Shown: positions 49,707 to 61,878 of the stretch, in pieces | Position numbering within the stretch: the stretch's first letter is position 1 | How the letters are laid out: each line of letters opens with the position of its first letter | Notes under the pieces: generated by a model | What the model was told of the DNA's origin: nothing | The model's input: the letters and a program-made list of their open reading frames with translations, nothing else | Database searches by the model: none | Made by a program: the position numbers and the translations under genes | From: Hyperoodon ampullatus | Taxonomy: Eukaryota; Chordata; Mammalia; Artiodactyla; Ziphiidae | NCBI GenBank assembly: GCA_949752795.1 | Contig: CATKHW010000010.1 | Location: 62,001 to 126,000, forward strand | Reading direction: 5' to 3' | DNA length: 64,000 nucleotides

Positions 49707-51445
49707 TCTTGCCTTTCTGGTTTTTACACATTTTGTGGATGTCCCTTTTGACCGGTGGGAAGTGATACTTCTTTGTAGTGCAAATTTGCATTGCCCGCTT
49801 GCTTGCTTGGCCAAAAAGGGCGTATGCGTTTTCTCCTGAATATATTCAGGAGAAAACGCATACGCCCTTTTTGGCCAAGTGCATCATTGTCGAAGTTGTG
49901 CCCCTCTTCCTGTGCTTTAAAGGCGATTCCAACGTACCTCTTGAAATCTGTTTCCTACTATTCTGGCTCGCTTTCAAGTCCGCCTCGTTGCCTTCCCTCA
50001 ACAGATTTTTGGACGATAGTTGTCCTTTATTACTCGGCCAGTTTGTGAATTGTTGTGCCCCTGAGCTCCATTTTTCAACTCGTTTTTGGTGAGCTGACCG
50101 CAAGTCCAAAATTTTGGTTCAGGACCTATACTGGTTCCCGGTGGGTGGCTGAGACTTTGGTTAATTCTTCTTCCTGCCGAGAAATTACAGTGATATGTGC
50201 CCGTCCAAATGCCCAACAGCTACTCTCTCATTGGTTCTCCCTCTTCCCTTTCATCCTCTGCCAAATTGGCAACCTGTGCGAACCAGGAGGTTAAAGGGGC
50301 TGTCTCTCCAAGTTGGGAGGTTGATAGTAAAGCAGATGGAAAGTCAAACTGGAGCACCAGGCGAGGGACTATTCGTTGAGTTTTAGAAACCTTTCGTATT
50401 CACAGTGTGTCCGTTCTCTAGGTTTCCCGTACATGTTATAACTGTAGTAATATTCCCTTCAACCTGGAGAGTTGGGACCCATGGAATGGGTGCCATGCAT
50501 TATTGCTTTAAAGGGTTTGCATTTGCTCACCCAATCTCACCAATCCTCTCAGTCCCAAGTGTCCAGCCTTATGCCACATCCAGCTATCGTTGTAGATAGG
50601 GTCATTCCAGTTTTCATCAGATACTCTGAAGGATTTGTAAAGAATTTCCCAATTTTTTTGTTTTGTTTTTGAAATTCCTTTTTATAGTGGGTTTGAGCTG
50701 ATTCTCGCTGCCATGTTTATGCCAGTCTAGACACACTTGATTCCCTTACGGAGACATATCAATACATAGGTTTTAAGATTCTTACTAGTCAGATATATTC
50801 CTCTGCGGGAAATATGGGGTTTTGAGTCCCTTTCACTGAGGAAGGTGTAGGTCTTGTCTATTCCATAGTTGGTTTTTGGAACGGTACCTGTCCTTATATC
50901 AAACTCTGGTTTTATGCATCACCCCACCTCTCTTTCCCCCTTAAGCAGGCATAAGAGTGTTTTCTAAATGTGAGACAATGTTCTCTTTCCTAACTCATTT
51001 CAAGTATAGCCATGTTTACAGCATCTTCATAAGTGATATCTTATGATAAGTTTCTTTTTCTGTGTGACTTATTTCACTTAGAATCATCGTACCTGAATCC
51101 ACCCATTTTGCTGCTACTGGTCTTATGACATTGATTTCATGGCTGAGGGATATTCCATCGTACGTAAGTACCACAATTTTTTGAACCATTTTTATATTTC
51201 CTGGGATATTTAAGGTGTACCCAAGTTGAGGTCCTTGTAAGCAGTGCAGCCTTAAATATTGGGGTGGCTCTGTCTTATTGATTTTCAGTTTTCCCAAAGT
51301 ATATTTCCTAGACGGGAAGTGCCCTTGGCTCTGTAGCTCTGTTGTTTACTTGTTTTAGGGAACACTATGTACTCCTCCAGAGAGGCAGTTGGCAATTTAC
51401 ATCCCACCCTTCAGCATAACAAGGCTCCCTGTTCTCCAGGGCCTG
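49707..51445. repeat. Satellite unit 28, type A, copy of unit 10 lineage
   Basis: CAAATTTGCATTG near 49781 and GGGTTTGCATTTGC near 50513 match unit 10. TGCAGCCTTAAATATTGG near 51245 differs from unit 10 by one base. Palindrome 49806-49879 is perfect. Confidence 0.9.
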
Positions 51446-53184
51446 TCTTGCCTTTCTGGTTTTTACACATTTTGTGGATGTCCCTTTTGACCGGAGGGAA
51501 GTGATACTTCTTTGTAGTGCAGATTTGCATTGCCCGCTTGCTTGCTTGGCCAAAAAGGGCGTATGCGTTTTCTCCTGAATATATTCAGGAGAAAACGCAT
51601 ACGCCCTTTTTGGCCAAGTGCATCATTGTCGAAGTTGTGCCCCTCTTCCTGTGCTTTAAAGGCGATTCCAACGTACCTCTTGAAATCTGTTTCCTGCTAT
51701 TCTGCCTCGCTTTCAAGTCCGCCTCGTTGCCTTCCCTCAACAGATTTTTGGACGATAGTTGTCCTTTATTACTCGGCCAGTTTGTGAATTGCTGTGCCCC
51801 TGAGCTCTATTTTTCAACTAGTTTTTGGTGAGCTGACCGCAAGTCCAAAATTTTGGTTCAGGACCTATGCTGGTTTCCGGTGGGGGTCTGAGACTTTGGT
51901 TAATTCTTCTTCCTGCCGGGAAATTACAGTGATATGTGCCCGTCCAAATGCCTAACAGCTACTCTCTCATTGGTTCTCCCTCTTCCCTTTCATCCTCTGC
52001 CAAATTGGCAACCTGTGCGAACCAGGAGGTTAAAGGGGCTGTCTCTCCATGTTGGGAGATTGATAGTAAAGCAGGTGGAAAGTCAAACCGGAGCACCAGG
52101 AGTGGGACTATTCGTTGAGTTTTAGAAACCTTTCGTATTCACAGTGTGTCCGTTCTCTAGGTTTCCCGTACATGTTATAGCTGTAGTAATATTCCCTTCA
52201 ACCTGGAGTGTTGGGACTCATGGAATGGGTGCCATGCATTATTACTTTAAAGGGTCTGCATTTGCTCACACAATCTCACCAATCCTGTCAGTCCCAAGTG
52301 TCCAGCCTTATGCCACATCCAGCTGTCGTTGTAGATAGGGTCATTCCAGGTTTCATCAGAGACCCTGAAGGAATTGTAAAGAATTTCCCAGTTTTTTTCT
52401 TTTGTTTTTGAAATTCCTTTTTATCGTGGGTTTGAGCTGATTCTCGCTGCCTTGTTTATGCCAGTCTAGACACACTTGATTCCCTTACGGAGACATATCA
52501 ATACATAGGTTTTAAGATTCTTACTAGTCAGATATATTCCTCTGCGGGAAATATGGGGTTTTGAGTCCCTTTCACTGAGGAAGGTGTAAGTCTTGTCTAT
52601 TCCACAGTTGGTTTTTGGAACGGTACCTGTGCTTATATCAAACTCTGGTTTTATGCATCACCCCACCTCTCTTTCCCCCTTAAGCAGGCATAAGAGTGTT
52701 TTCTAAATGTGAGACACTGTTCTCTTTCCAAACTCATTTCAAGTGTAGCCATGTTTACAGCATCTTCATAAGTGATATCTTATGATAAGTTTCTTTTTCT
52801 GTGTGACTTATTTCACTTAGAATCATCGTACCTGAATCCACCCATTTTGCTGCTACTGGTCTTATGACATTGATTTCATGGCTGAGGGATATTCCATCGT
52901 ACGTAAGTACCACAATTTTTTGAACCATTTTTATATTTCCTGGGATATTTAAGGTGTACCCAAGTTGAGGTCCTTGTAAGCAGTGCAGCCTTAAATTTTG
53001 GGGTGGCTCTGTCTTATTGATTTTCAGTTTTCCCAAAGTATATTCCCTAGACTGGAAGTGCCCTTGGCTCTGTAGCTCTGTTGTTTACTTGTTTTAGGGA
53101 ACACTATGTACTCCTCCAGAGATGCAGTTGGCAATTTACATCCCACCCTTCAGCATAACAAGGCTCCCTCTTCTCCAGGGCCTG
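51446..53184. repeat. Satellite unit 29, hybrid of unit 11 and unit 19 lineages
   Basis: The left half follows unit 11 (GGTGGGGGTCTGAG, CTGGAGTGTTGGG, CACACAATCTC, TTATCGTGGG ending at 52430). From 52452 (CTGCCTTGTTTATG) it follows unit 19, including AAGTCTTGTCTATTCCACAG. The switch therefore lies at 52425-52452. Palindrome 51545-51618 is perfect. Confidence 0.9.
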
Positions 53185-54923
53185 TCTTGCCTTTCTGGTT
53201 TTTACACATTTTGTGGATGTCCCTTTTGACCGGAGGGAAGTTTTACTTCTTTGTAGTGCAGATTTGCATTGCCCGCTTGCTTGCTTGGCCAAAAAGTGTG
53301 TATGCGTTTTCTCCTGAATATATTCAGGAGAAAACGCATACGCCCTTTTTGGCCAAGTGCATCATTGTCGAAGTTTTGCCCCTCTTCCTGTGCTTTAAAG
53401 GCGATTCCAACGTACCTCTTGAAATCTGTTTCCTGCTATTCTGCCTCGCTTTCAAGTCCGCCTCGTTGCCTTCCCTCAACAGATTTTTGGACGATAGTTG
53501 TCCTTTATTACTCGGCCAGTTTGTGAATTGCTGTGCCCCTGAGCTCTATTTTTCAACTCGTTTTTGGTAAGCTGACCGCAAGTCCAAAATTTTGGTTCAG
53601 GACCTATGCTGGTTTCCGGTGGGGGGCTGAGACTTTGGTTAATTCTTCTTCCTGCCGGGAAATTACAGTGATATGTGCCCGTCCAAATGCCTAACAGCTA
53701 CTCTCTCATTGGTTCTCCCTCTTCCCTTTCATCCTCTGCCAAATTGGCAACCTGTGCGAACCAGGAGGTTAAAGGGGCTGTCTCTCCATGTTGGGAAATT
53801 GATAGTAAAGCAGGTGGAAAGTCAAACCGGAGCACCAGGAGTGGGACTATTCGTTGAGTTTTAGAAACCTTTCGTATTCACAGTGTGTCCGTTCTCTAGG
53901 TTTCCCGTACATGTTATAGCTGTAGTAATATTCCCTTCAACCTGGAGAGTTGGGACTCATGGAATGGGTGCCATGCATTATTACTTTAAAGGGTCTGCAT
54001 TTGCTCACTGAATCTCACCAATCCTGTCAGTCCCAAGTGTCCAGCCTTATGTCACATCCAGCTGTCGTTGTAGATAGGGTCATTCCAGGTTTCATCAGAG
54101 ACCCTGAAGGAATTGTAAAGAATTTCCCAGTTTTTTTGTTTTGTTTTTGAAATTCCTTTTTATAGTGGGTTTGAGGTGATTCTCGCTGCCATGTTTATGC
54201 CAGTCTAGACACAGTTGATTCCCTTATGGAGATATATCAATACATAGCTTTTAAGATTCTTACTAGTCAGATATATTCATCTGTGGGAAATATGGGGTTT
54301 TGAGTCCCTGTCACTGAGGAAGGTGTAGGTCTTGTCTATTCCATAGTTGGTTTTTGGAACGGTACCTATGCTTATATCAAACTCTGGTTTTATGCATCAC
54401 CCCACCTCTCCTTCCCCCTTAAGCAGGCATAAGAGTGTTTTCTAAATGTGAGACACTGTTCTCTTTCCTAACTCAGTTCAAGTGTAGCCATGTTTACAGG
54501 ATCTTCATAAGTGATATCTTATGATAACTTTATTTTTCTGTGTGACTTATTTCACTTAGAATCATCGTACCTGAATCCACCCATTTTGCTGCTACTGGTC
54601 TTATGACATTGATTTCATGGCTGAGGGATATTCCATCGTACGTAAGTACCACAACTTTTTGAACCATTTTTATATTTCCTGGGATATTTAAGGTGTACCC
54701 AAGTTGAGGTCCTTGTAAGCAGTGCAACCCTAAATTTTGGGGTGGCTCTGTCTTATTGATTTTCAGTTTTCCCAAGGTATATTCCCTAGACTGGAAGTTC
54801 CCTTGGCTCTGTAGCTCTGTTCTTTACTTGTTTTAGGGAACACAATGCACTCCTCCAGAGAGGCAGTTGGCAATTTACATCCCGCCCATCAGCATAACAA
54901 GGCTCCCTGTTCTCCAGGGCCTG
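53185..54923. repeat. Satellite unit 30, type B, copy of unit 20
   Basis: Same private markers as unit 20, including both palindrome mismatches (53284-53357). Differences seen: AAGTCCAAAATTTT near 53580 instead of AAGTCGAAAATTTT, and GTCCCTGTCACTG near 54304. Confidence 0.9.
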
Positions 54924-56662
54924 TCTTGCCTTTCTGGTTTTTACACATTTTGTGGATGTCCCTTTTGACCGGTGGGAAGTGATACTTCTTTGAAGTGCAG
55001 ATTTGCATTGCCCGCTTGCTTGCTTGGCCAAAAAGGGCGTATGCATTTTCTCCTGAATATATTCAGGAGAAAACGCATACGCCCTTTTTGGCCAAGTGCA
55101 TCATTGTCGAAGTTGTGCCCCTCTTCCTGTGCTTTAAAGGCGATTCCAACGTACCTCTTGAAATCTGTTTCCTGCTATTCTGCCTCGCTTTCAAGTCCGC
55201 CTCGTTGCCTTCCCTCAAAAGATTTTTGGACGATAGTTGTCCTTTATTACTCGGCCAGTTTGTGAATTGTTGTGCCCCTGAGCTCCATTCTTCAACTCGT
55301 TTTTGGTGAGCTGACCGCAAGTCCAAAATTTTGCTTCAGGACCTATACTGGTTCCCGGTGGGTGGCTGAGACTTTGGTTAATTCTTCTTCCTGCCGGGAA
55401 ATTACAGTGATATGTGCCCGTCCAAATGCCCAACAGCTACTCTCTCATTGGTTCTCCCTCTTCCCTTTCATCCTCTGCCAAATTGGCAACCTGTGCGAAC
55501 CAGGAGGTTAAAGGGGCTGTCTCTCCAAGTTGGGAGGTTGATAGTAAAGCAGATGGAAAGTCAAACTGGAGCACCAGGCGAGGGACTATTCGTTGAGTTT
55601 TAGAAACCTTTCGTATTCACAGTGTGTCCGTTCTCTAGGTTTCCCGTAAATGTTATAACTGTAGTAATATTCCCTTCAACCTGGAGAGTTGGGACCCATG
55701 GAATGGGTGCCATGCATTATTTCTTTAAAGGGTCTGCATTTGCTCACCCAATCTCACCAATCGTCTCAGTCCCAAGTGTCCAGCCTTATGCCACATCCAG
55801 CTATCGTTGTAGATAGGGTCATTCCAGTTTTCATCAGATACTCTGAAGGATTTGTAAAGAATTTCCCAGTTTTTTTGTTTTGTTTTTGAAATTCCTTTTT
55901 ATAGTGGGTTTGAGCTGATTCTCGCTGCCATGTTTATGCCAGTCTAGACACACTTGATTCCCTTACGGAGACATATCAATACATAGGTTTTAAGATTCTT
56001 ACTAGTCAGATATATTCCTCTGCGGGAAATATGGGGTTTTGAGTCCCTTTCACTGAGGAAGGTGTAGGTCTTGTCTATTCCATAGTTGGTTTTTGGAACG
56101 TTACCTGTCCTTATATCAAACTCTGGTTTTATGCATCACCCCACCTCTCTTTCCCACTTAAGCAGGCATAAGGGTGTTTTCTAAATGTGAGACACTGTTC
56201 TCTTTCCTAACTCATTTCAAGTATAGCCATGTTTACAGCATCTTCATAAGTGATATCTTATGATAAGTTTCTTTTTCTCTGTGACTTATTTCACTTAGAA
56301 TCATCGTACCTGAATCCACCCATTTTGCTGCTACTGGTCTTATGACATTGATTTCATGGCTGAGGGATATTCCATCGTACGTAAGTACCACAATTTTTTG
56401 AACCATTTTTATATTTCCTGGGATATTTAAGGTGTACCCAAGTTGAGGTCCTTGTAAGCAGTGCAGCCTTAAATTTTGGGGTGGCTCTGTCTTTTTGATT
56501 TTCAGTTTTCCCAAAGTATATTCCCTAGACGGGAAGTGCCCTTGGCTCTGTAGCTCTGTTGTTTACTTGTTTTAGGGAACACTATGTACTCCTCCAGAGA
56601 GGCAGTTGGCAATTTACATCCCACCCTTCAGCATAACAAGGCTCCCTCTTCTCCAGGGCCTG
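54924..56662. repeat. Satellite unit 31, type A, copy of unit 21
   Basis: Shares CTTTGAAGTGCAG, CTCAAAAGATTTTT and CCCGTAAATGTT with unit 21, and the same palindrome mismatch (55023-55096). It has the common GACTTTGGTTAATT and ATGTGCCCG where unit 21 has private changes. Confidence 0.9.
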
Positions 56663-58401
56663 TCTTGCCTTTCTGGTTTTTACACATTTTGTGGATGTCC
56701 CTTTTGACCGGAGGGAAGTGATACTTCTTTGTAGTGCAGATTTGCATTGCCCGCTTGCTTGCTTGGCCAAAAAGGGCGTATGCGTTTTCTCCTGAATATA
56801 TTCAGGAGAAAACGCATATGCCCTTTTTGGCCAAGTGCATCATTGTCGAAGTTGTGCCCCTCTTCCTGTGCTTTAAAGGCGATTCCAACGTACCTCTTGA
56901 AATCTGTTTCCTGCTATTCTGCCTCGCTTTCAAGTCCGCCTCGTTGCCTTCCCTCAACAGATTTTTGGACGATAGTTGTCCTTTATTACTCGGCCAGTTT
57001 GTGAATTGCTGTGCCCCTGAGCTCTATTTTTCAACTCGTTTTTTGTGAGCTGACCGCAAGTCGAAAATTTTGGTTCAGGACCTATGCTGGTTTCCGGTGG
57101 GGGGCTGAGACTTTGGTTAATTCTTCTTCCTGCCGGGAAATTACAGTGATATGTGCCCGTCCAAATGCCTAACAGCTACTCTCTCATTGGTTCTCCCTCT
57201 TCCCTTTCATCCTCTGCCAAATTGGCAACCTGTGCGAACCAGGAGGTTAAAGGGGCTGTCTCTCCATGATGGGAGATTGATAGTAAAGCAGGTGGAAAGT
57301 CAAACCGGAGCACCAGGAGTGGGACTATTCGTTGAGTTTTAGAAACCTTTCGTATTCACAGTGTGTCCGTTCTCTAGGTTTCCCGTACATGTTATAGCTG
57401 TAGTAATATTCCCTTCAACCTGGAGAGTTGGGACTCATGGAATGGGTGCCATGCATTATTACTTTAAAGGGTCTGCATTTGCTCACCCAATCTCACCAAT
57501 CCTGTCAGTCCCAAGTGTCCAGCCTTATGCCACATCCAGCTGTCGTTGTAGATAGGGTCATTCCAGGTTTCATCAGAGACCCTGAAGGAATTGTAAAGAA
57601 TTTCCCAGTTTTTTTCTTTTGTTTTTGAAATTCCTTTTTATCGTGGGTTTGAGCTGATTCTCGCTGCCATGTTTATGCCAGTCTAGACACACTTGATTCC
57701 CTTAGAGAGACATATCAATACATAGGTTTTAAGATTCTTACTAGTCAGATATATTCCTCTGCGGGAAATATGGTGTTTTCAGACCCTTTCACTGAGGAAG
57801 GTGTAGGTCTTGTCTATTCCATAGTTGGTTTTTGGAGCGGTACCTGTGCTTATATCAAACTCTGGTTTTATGCATCACCCCACCTCTCTTTCCCCCTTAA
57901 GCAGGCATAAGAATGTTTTCTAAATATGAGACACTGTTCTCTTTCCTAACTCAGTTCAAGTGTAGCCATGTTTACAGGATCTTCATAAGTGAAATCTTAT
58001 GATAAGTTTCTTTTTCTGTGTACCTTATTTCACTTAGAATCATCGTACCTGAATCCACCCATTTTGCTGCTACTGGTCTTATGTCATTGATTTCATGGCT
58101 GAGGGATATTCCATCGTACGTAAGTACCACAACTTTTTGAACCATTTTTATATTTCCTGGGATATTTAAGGTGTACCCAAGTTGAGGTCCTTGTAAGCAG
58201 TGCAGCCCTAAATTTTGGGGTGGCTCTGTCTTATTGATTTTCAGTTTTCCCAAGGTATATTCCCTAGACTGGAAGTTCCCTTGGCTCTGTAGCTCTGTTG
58301 TTTACTTGTTTTAGGGAACACAATGCACTCCTCCAGAGAGGCAGTTGGCAATTTACATCCCGCCCATCAGCATAACAAGGCTCCCTGTTCTCCAGGGCCT
58401 G
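56663..58401. repeat. Satellite unit 32, type B, copy of unit 22
   Basis: Shares CGCATATGCCC in palindrome 56762-56835 and CTCCATGATGGGAG with unit 22. The one base difference I noticed is GTGCCCGTCC near 57154. Confidence 0.9.
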
Positions 58402-60139
58402 TCTTGCCTTTCTGGTTTTTACACATTTTGTGGATGTCCCTTTTGACCGGTGGGAAGTGATACTTCTTTGTAGTGCAGATTTGCATTGCCCGCTTGCTTG
58501 CTTGGCCAAAAAGGGCGTATGCGTTTTCTCCTGAATATATTCAGGAGAAAACGCATACGCACTTTTTGGCCAAGTGCATCATTGTCGAAGTTGTGCCCCT
58601 CTTCCTGTGCTTTAAAGGCGATTCCAACGTACCTCTTGAAATCTGTTTCCTGCTATTCTGCCTCGCTTTCAAGTCCGCCTCGTTGCCTTCCCTCAACAGA
58701 TTTTTGGACGATAGTTGTCCTTTATTACTCGGCCAGTTTGTGAATTGTTGTGCCCCTGAGCTCCATTTTTCAACTCGTTTTGGTGAGCTGACCGCAAGTC
58801 CAAAATTTTGGTTCAGGACCTATACTGGTTCCCGGTGGGTGGCTGAGACTTTGGTTAATTCTTTTTCCTGCCGGGAAATTACAGTGATATGTGCCCGTCC
58901 AAATGCCCAACAGCTACTCTCTCATTGGTTCTCCCTCTTCCCTTTCATCCTCTGCCAAATTGGCAACCTGTGCGAACCAGGAGGTTAAAGGGGCTGTCTC
59001 TCCAAGTTGGGAGGTTGATAGTAAAGCAGATGGAAAGTCAAACTGGAGCACCAGGCGAGGGACTATTCGTTGAGTTTTAGAAACCTTTCGTATTCACCGT
59101 GTGTCCGTTCTCTAGGTTTCCCGTACATGTTATAACTGTAGTAATATTCCCTTCAACCTGGAGAGTTGCGACCCATGGAATGGGTGCCATGCATTATTGC
59201 TTTAAAGGGTCTGCATTTGCTCACCCAATCTCACCAATCCTCTCAGTCCCAAGTGTCCAGCCTTATGCCACATCCAGCTATCATTGTAGATAGGGTCATT
59301 CCAGTTTTCATCAGATACTCTGAAGGATTTGTAAAGAATTTCCCAGTTTTTTTGTTTTGTTTTTGAAATTCCTTTTTATAGTGGGTTTGAGCTGATTCTC
59401 GCTGCCATGTTTATGCCAGTCTAGACACACTTGATTCCCTTACGGAGACATATCAATACATATGTCTTAAGATTCTTACTAGTCAGATATATTCCTCTGC
59501 GGGAAATATGGGGTTTTGAGTCCCTTTCACTGAGGAAGGTGTAGGTCTTGTCTATTCCATAGTTGGTTTTTGGAACGGTACCTGTCCTTATATCAAACTC
59601 TGGTTTTATGCATCACCCCACCTCTCTTTCCCCCTTAAGCAGGCATAAGAGTGTTTTCTAAATGTGAGACACTGTTCTCTTTCCTAACTCATTTCAAGTA
59701 TAGCCATGTTTACAGCATCTTCATAAGTGATATCATATGATAAGTTTCTTTTTCTGTGTGACTTATTTCACTTAGAATCATCGTACCTGAATCCACCCAT
59801 TTTGCTGCTACTGGTCTTATGACATTGATTTCATGGCTGAGGGATATTCCATCGTACGTAAGTACCACAATTTTTTGAACCATTTTTATATTTCCTGGGA
59901 TATTTAAGGTGTACCCAAGTTGAGGTCCTTGTAAGCAGTGCAGCCCTAAATTTTGGGGTGGCTCTGTCTTATTGATTTTCAGTTTTCCCAAAGTATATTT
60001 CCTAGAGGGGAAGTGCCCTTGGCTCTCTAGCTCTGTTGTTTACTTGTTTTAGGGAACACTATGTACTCCTCCAGAGAGGCAGTTGGCAATTTACATCCCA
60101 CCCTTCAGCATAACAAGGCTCCCTCTTCTCCAGGGCCTG
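58402..60139. repeat. Satellite unit 33, type A, copy of unit 23
   Basis: Shares the lost T in CTCGTTTTGGTG, TATTCACCGTGTG, ACATATGTCTT and CTCTCTAGCTCTG near 60022 with unit 23. Palindrome 58501-58574 carries the same CGCACTTTTT mismatch. Confidence 0.9.
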
Positions 60140-61878
60140 TCTTGCCTTTCTGGTTTTTACACATTTTGTGGATGTCCCTTTTGACCGGAGGGAAGTGATA
60201 CTTCTTTGTAGTGCAGATTTGCATTGCCCGCTTGCTTGCTTGGCCAAAAAGGGCGTATGCGTTTTCTCCTGAATATATTCAGGAGAAAACGCATACGCCC
60301 TTTTTGGCCAAGTGCATCATTGTCGAAGTTGTGCCCCTCTTCCTGTGCTTTAAAGGCGATTCCAACGTACCTCTTGAAATCTGTTTCCTGCTATTCTGCC
60401 TCGCTTTCAAGTCCGCCTCGTTGCCTTCCCTCAACAGATTTTTGGACGATAGTTGTCCTTTATTACTCGGCCAGTTTGTGAATTGCTGTGCCCCTGAGCT
60501 CCATTTTTCAACTCGTTTTTGGTGAGCTGACCGCAAGTCCAAAATTATGGTTCAGGAACTATACTGGTTCCCGGTGGGTGGCTGAGACTTTGGTTAAATC
60601 TTCTTCCTGCCGGGAAATTACAGTGATATGTGCCCGTCCAAATGCCTAACAGCTACTCTCTCATTGGTTCTCCCTCTTCCCTTTCATCCTCTGCCAAATT
60701 GGCAACCTGTGCGAACCAGGAAGTTAAAGGGGCTGTCTCTCCACGTTGGGAGGTTGATAGTAAAGCAGATGGAAAGTCACACCGGAGCACCAGGAGAGGG
60801 ACTATTCGTTGAGTTTTAGAAACCTTTCGTATTCACAGTGTGTCCGTTCTCTAGGTTTCCTGTACATGTTATAGCTGTAGTAATATTCCCTTCAACCTGG
60901 AGAGTTGGGACTCATGGAATGGGTGCCATGCATTATTACTTTAAAGGGTCTGCATTTGCTCACCCAATCTAACCAATCCTGTCAGTCCCAAGTGTCCAGC
61001 CTTATGCCACATCCAGCTGTCATTGTAGATAGGGTCATTCCAGGTTTCATCAGAGACCCTGAAGGAATTGTAAAGAATTTCCCAGTTTTTTTCTTTTGTT
61101 TTTGAAATTCCTTTTTATCGTGGGTTTGAGCTGATTCTCGCTGCCATGTTTATGCCAGTCTAGACACACTTGATTCCCTTAGAGAGACATATCAATACAT
61201 AGGTTTTAAGATTCTTACTAGTCAGATATATTCCTCTGCGGGAAATATGGTGTTTTCAGACCCTTTCACTGAGGAAGGTGTAGGTCTTGTCTATTCCATA
61301 GTTGGTTTTTGGAGCGGTACCTGTGCTTATATCAAACTCTGGTTTTATGCATCACCCCACCTCTCTTTCCCCCTTAAGCAGGCATAAGAATGTTTTCTAA
61401 ATGTGAGACACTGTTCTCTTTCCTAACTCAGTTCATGTGTAGCCATGTTTACAGGATCTTCATAAGTGATATCTTATGATAAGTTTCTTTTTCTGTGTAC
61501 CTTATTTCACTTAGAATCATCGTACCTGAATCCACCCATTTTGCTGCTACTGGTCTTATGTCATTGATTTCATGGCTGAGGGATATTCCATCGTACGTAA
61601 GTACCACAATTTTTTGAACCATTTTTATATTTCCTGGGATATTTAAGGTGTACCCAAGTTGAGGTCCTTGTAAGCAGTGCAGCCCTAAATTTTGGGGTGG
61701 CTCTGTCTTATTGATTTTCAGTTTTCCCAAAGTATATTCCCTAGACGGGAAGTGCCCTTGGCTCTGTAGCTCTGTTGTTTACTTGTTTTAGGGAACACTA
61801 TGTACTCCTCCAGAGAGGCAGTTGGCAATTTACATCCCACCCTTCAGCATAACAAGGCTCCCTGTTCTCCAGGGCCTG
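60140..61878. repeat. Satellite unit 34, mosaic B
   Basis: This extra unit has no counterpart between units 23 and 24. The left part has AAAATTATGG at 60541 and GGTTAAATC near 60592, as in unit 12. The middle is B with CCCTTAGAGAGAC like unit 11. The end switches to the A form (AACACTATGTACTCC). Private changes include CAGGAAGTTAAAGG near 60717 and GTTCATGTGTAGCC near 61431. Palindrome 60239-60312 is perfect. Confidence 0.88.

Larger units (their letters stand above)
46486..52425. repeat. Copy of units 8-11 (15186-21125), offset 31,300 bp
   Basis: Units 26-28 and the first half of 29 follow units 8-11, including the B-B slip and the rare CCACAACGTTTTG, CAAATTTGCATTG and CTGGAGTGTTGGG. The offset is two units shorter than in the preceding block. 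Confidence 0.85.
52452..60125. repeat. Ten-unit-offset block, copy 2
   Basis: Counterpart of 35064-42737. It begins inside unit 29 and ends just before the palindrome of unit 34, where TCCCTTTTGACC at 60174 replaces TTCCTTTTGACC. Confidence 0.88.

Noticed and set aside
58473..58988. Longest open frame, 171 codons, also at 41085-41600
   Set aside because: It arises because one T is lost in CTCGTTTTGGTG, joining two frames across satellite sequence. It crosses the palindrome and non-L1 part and has no domain.
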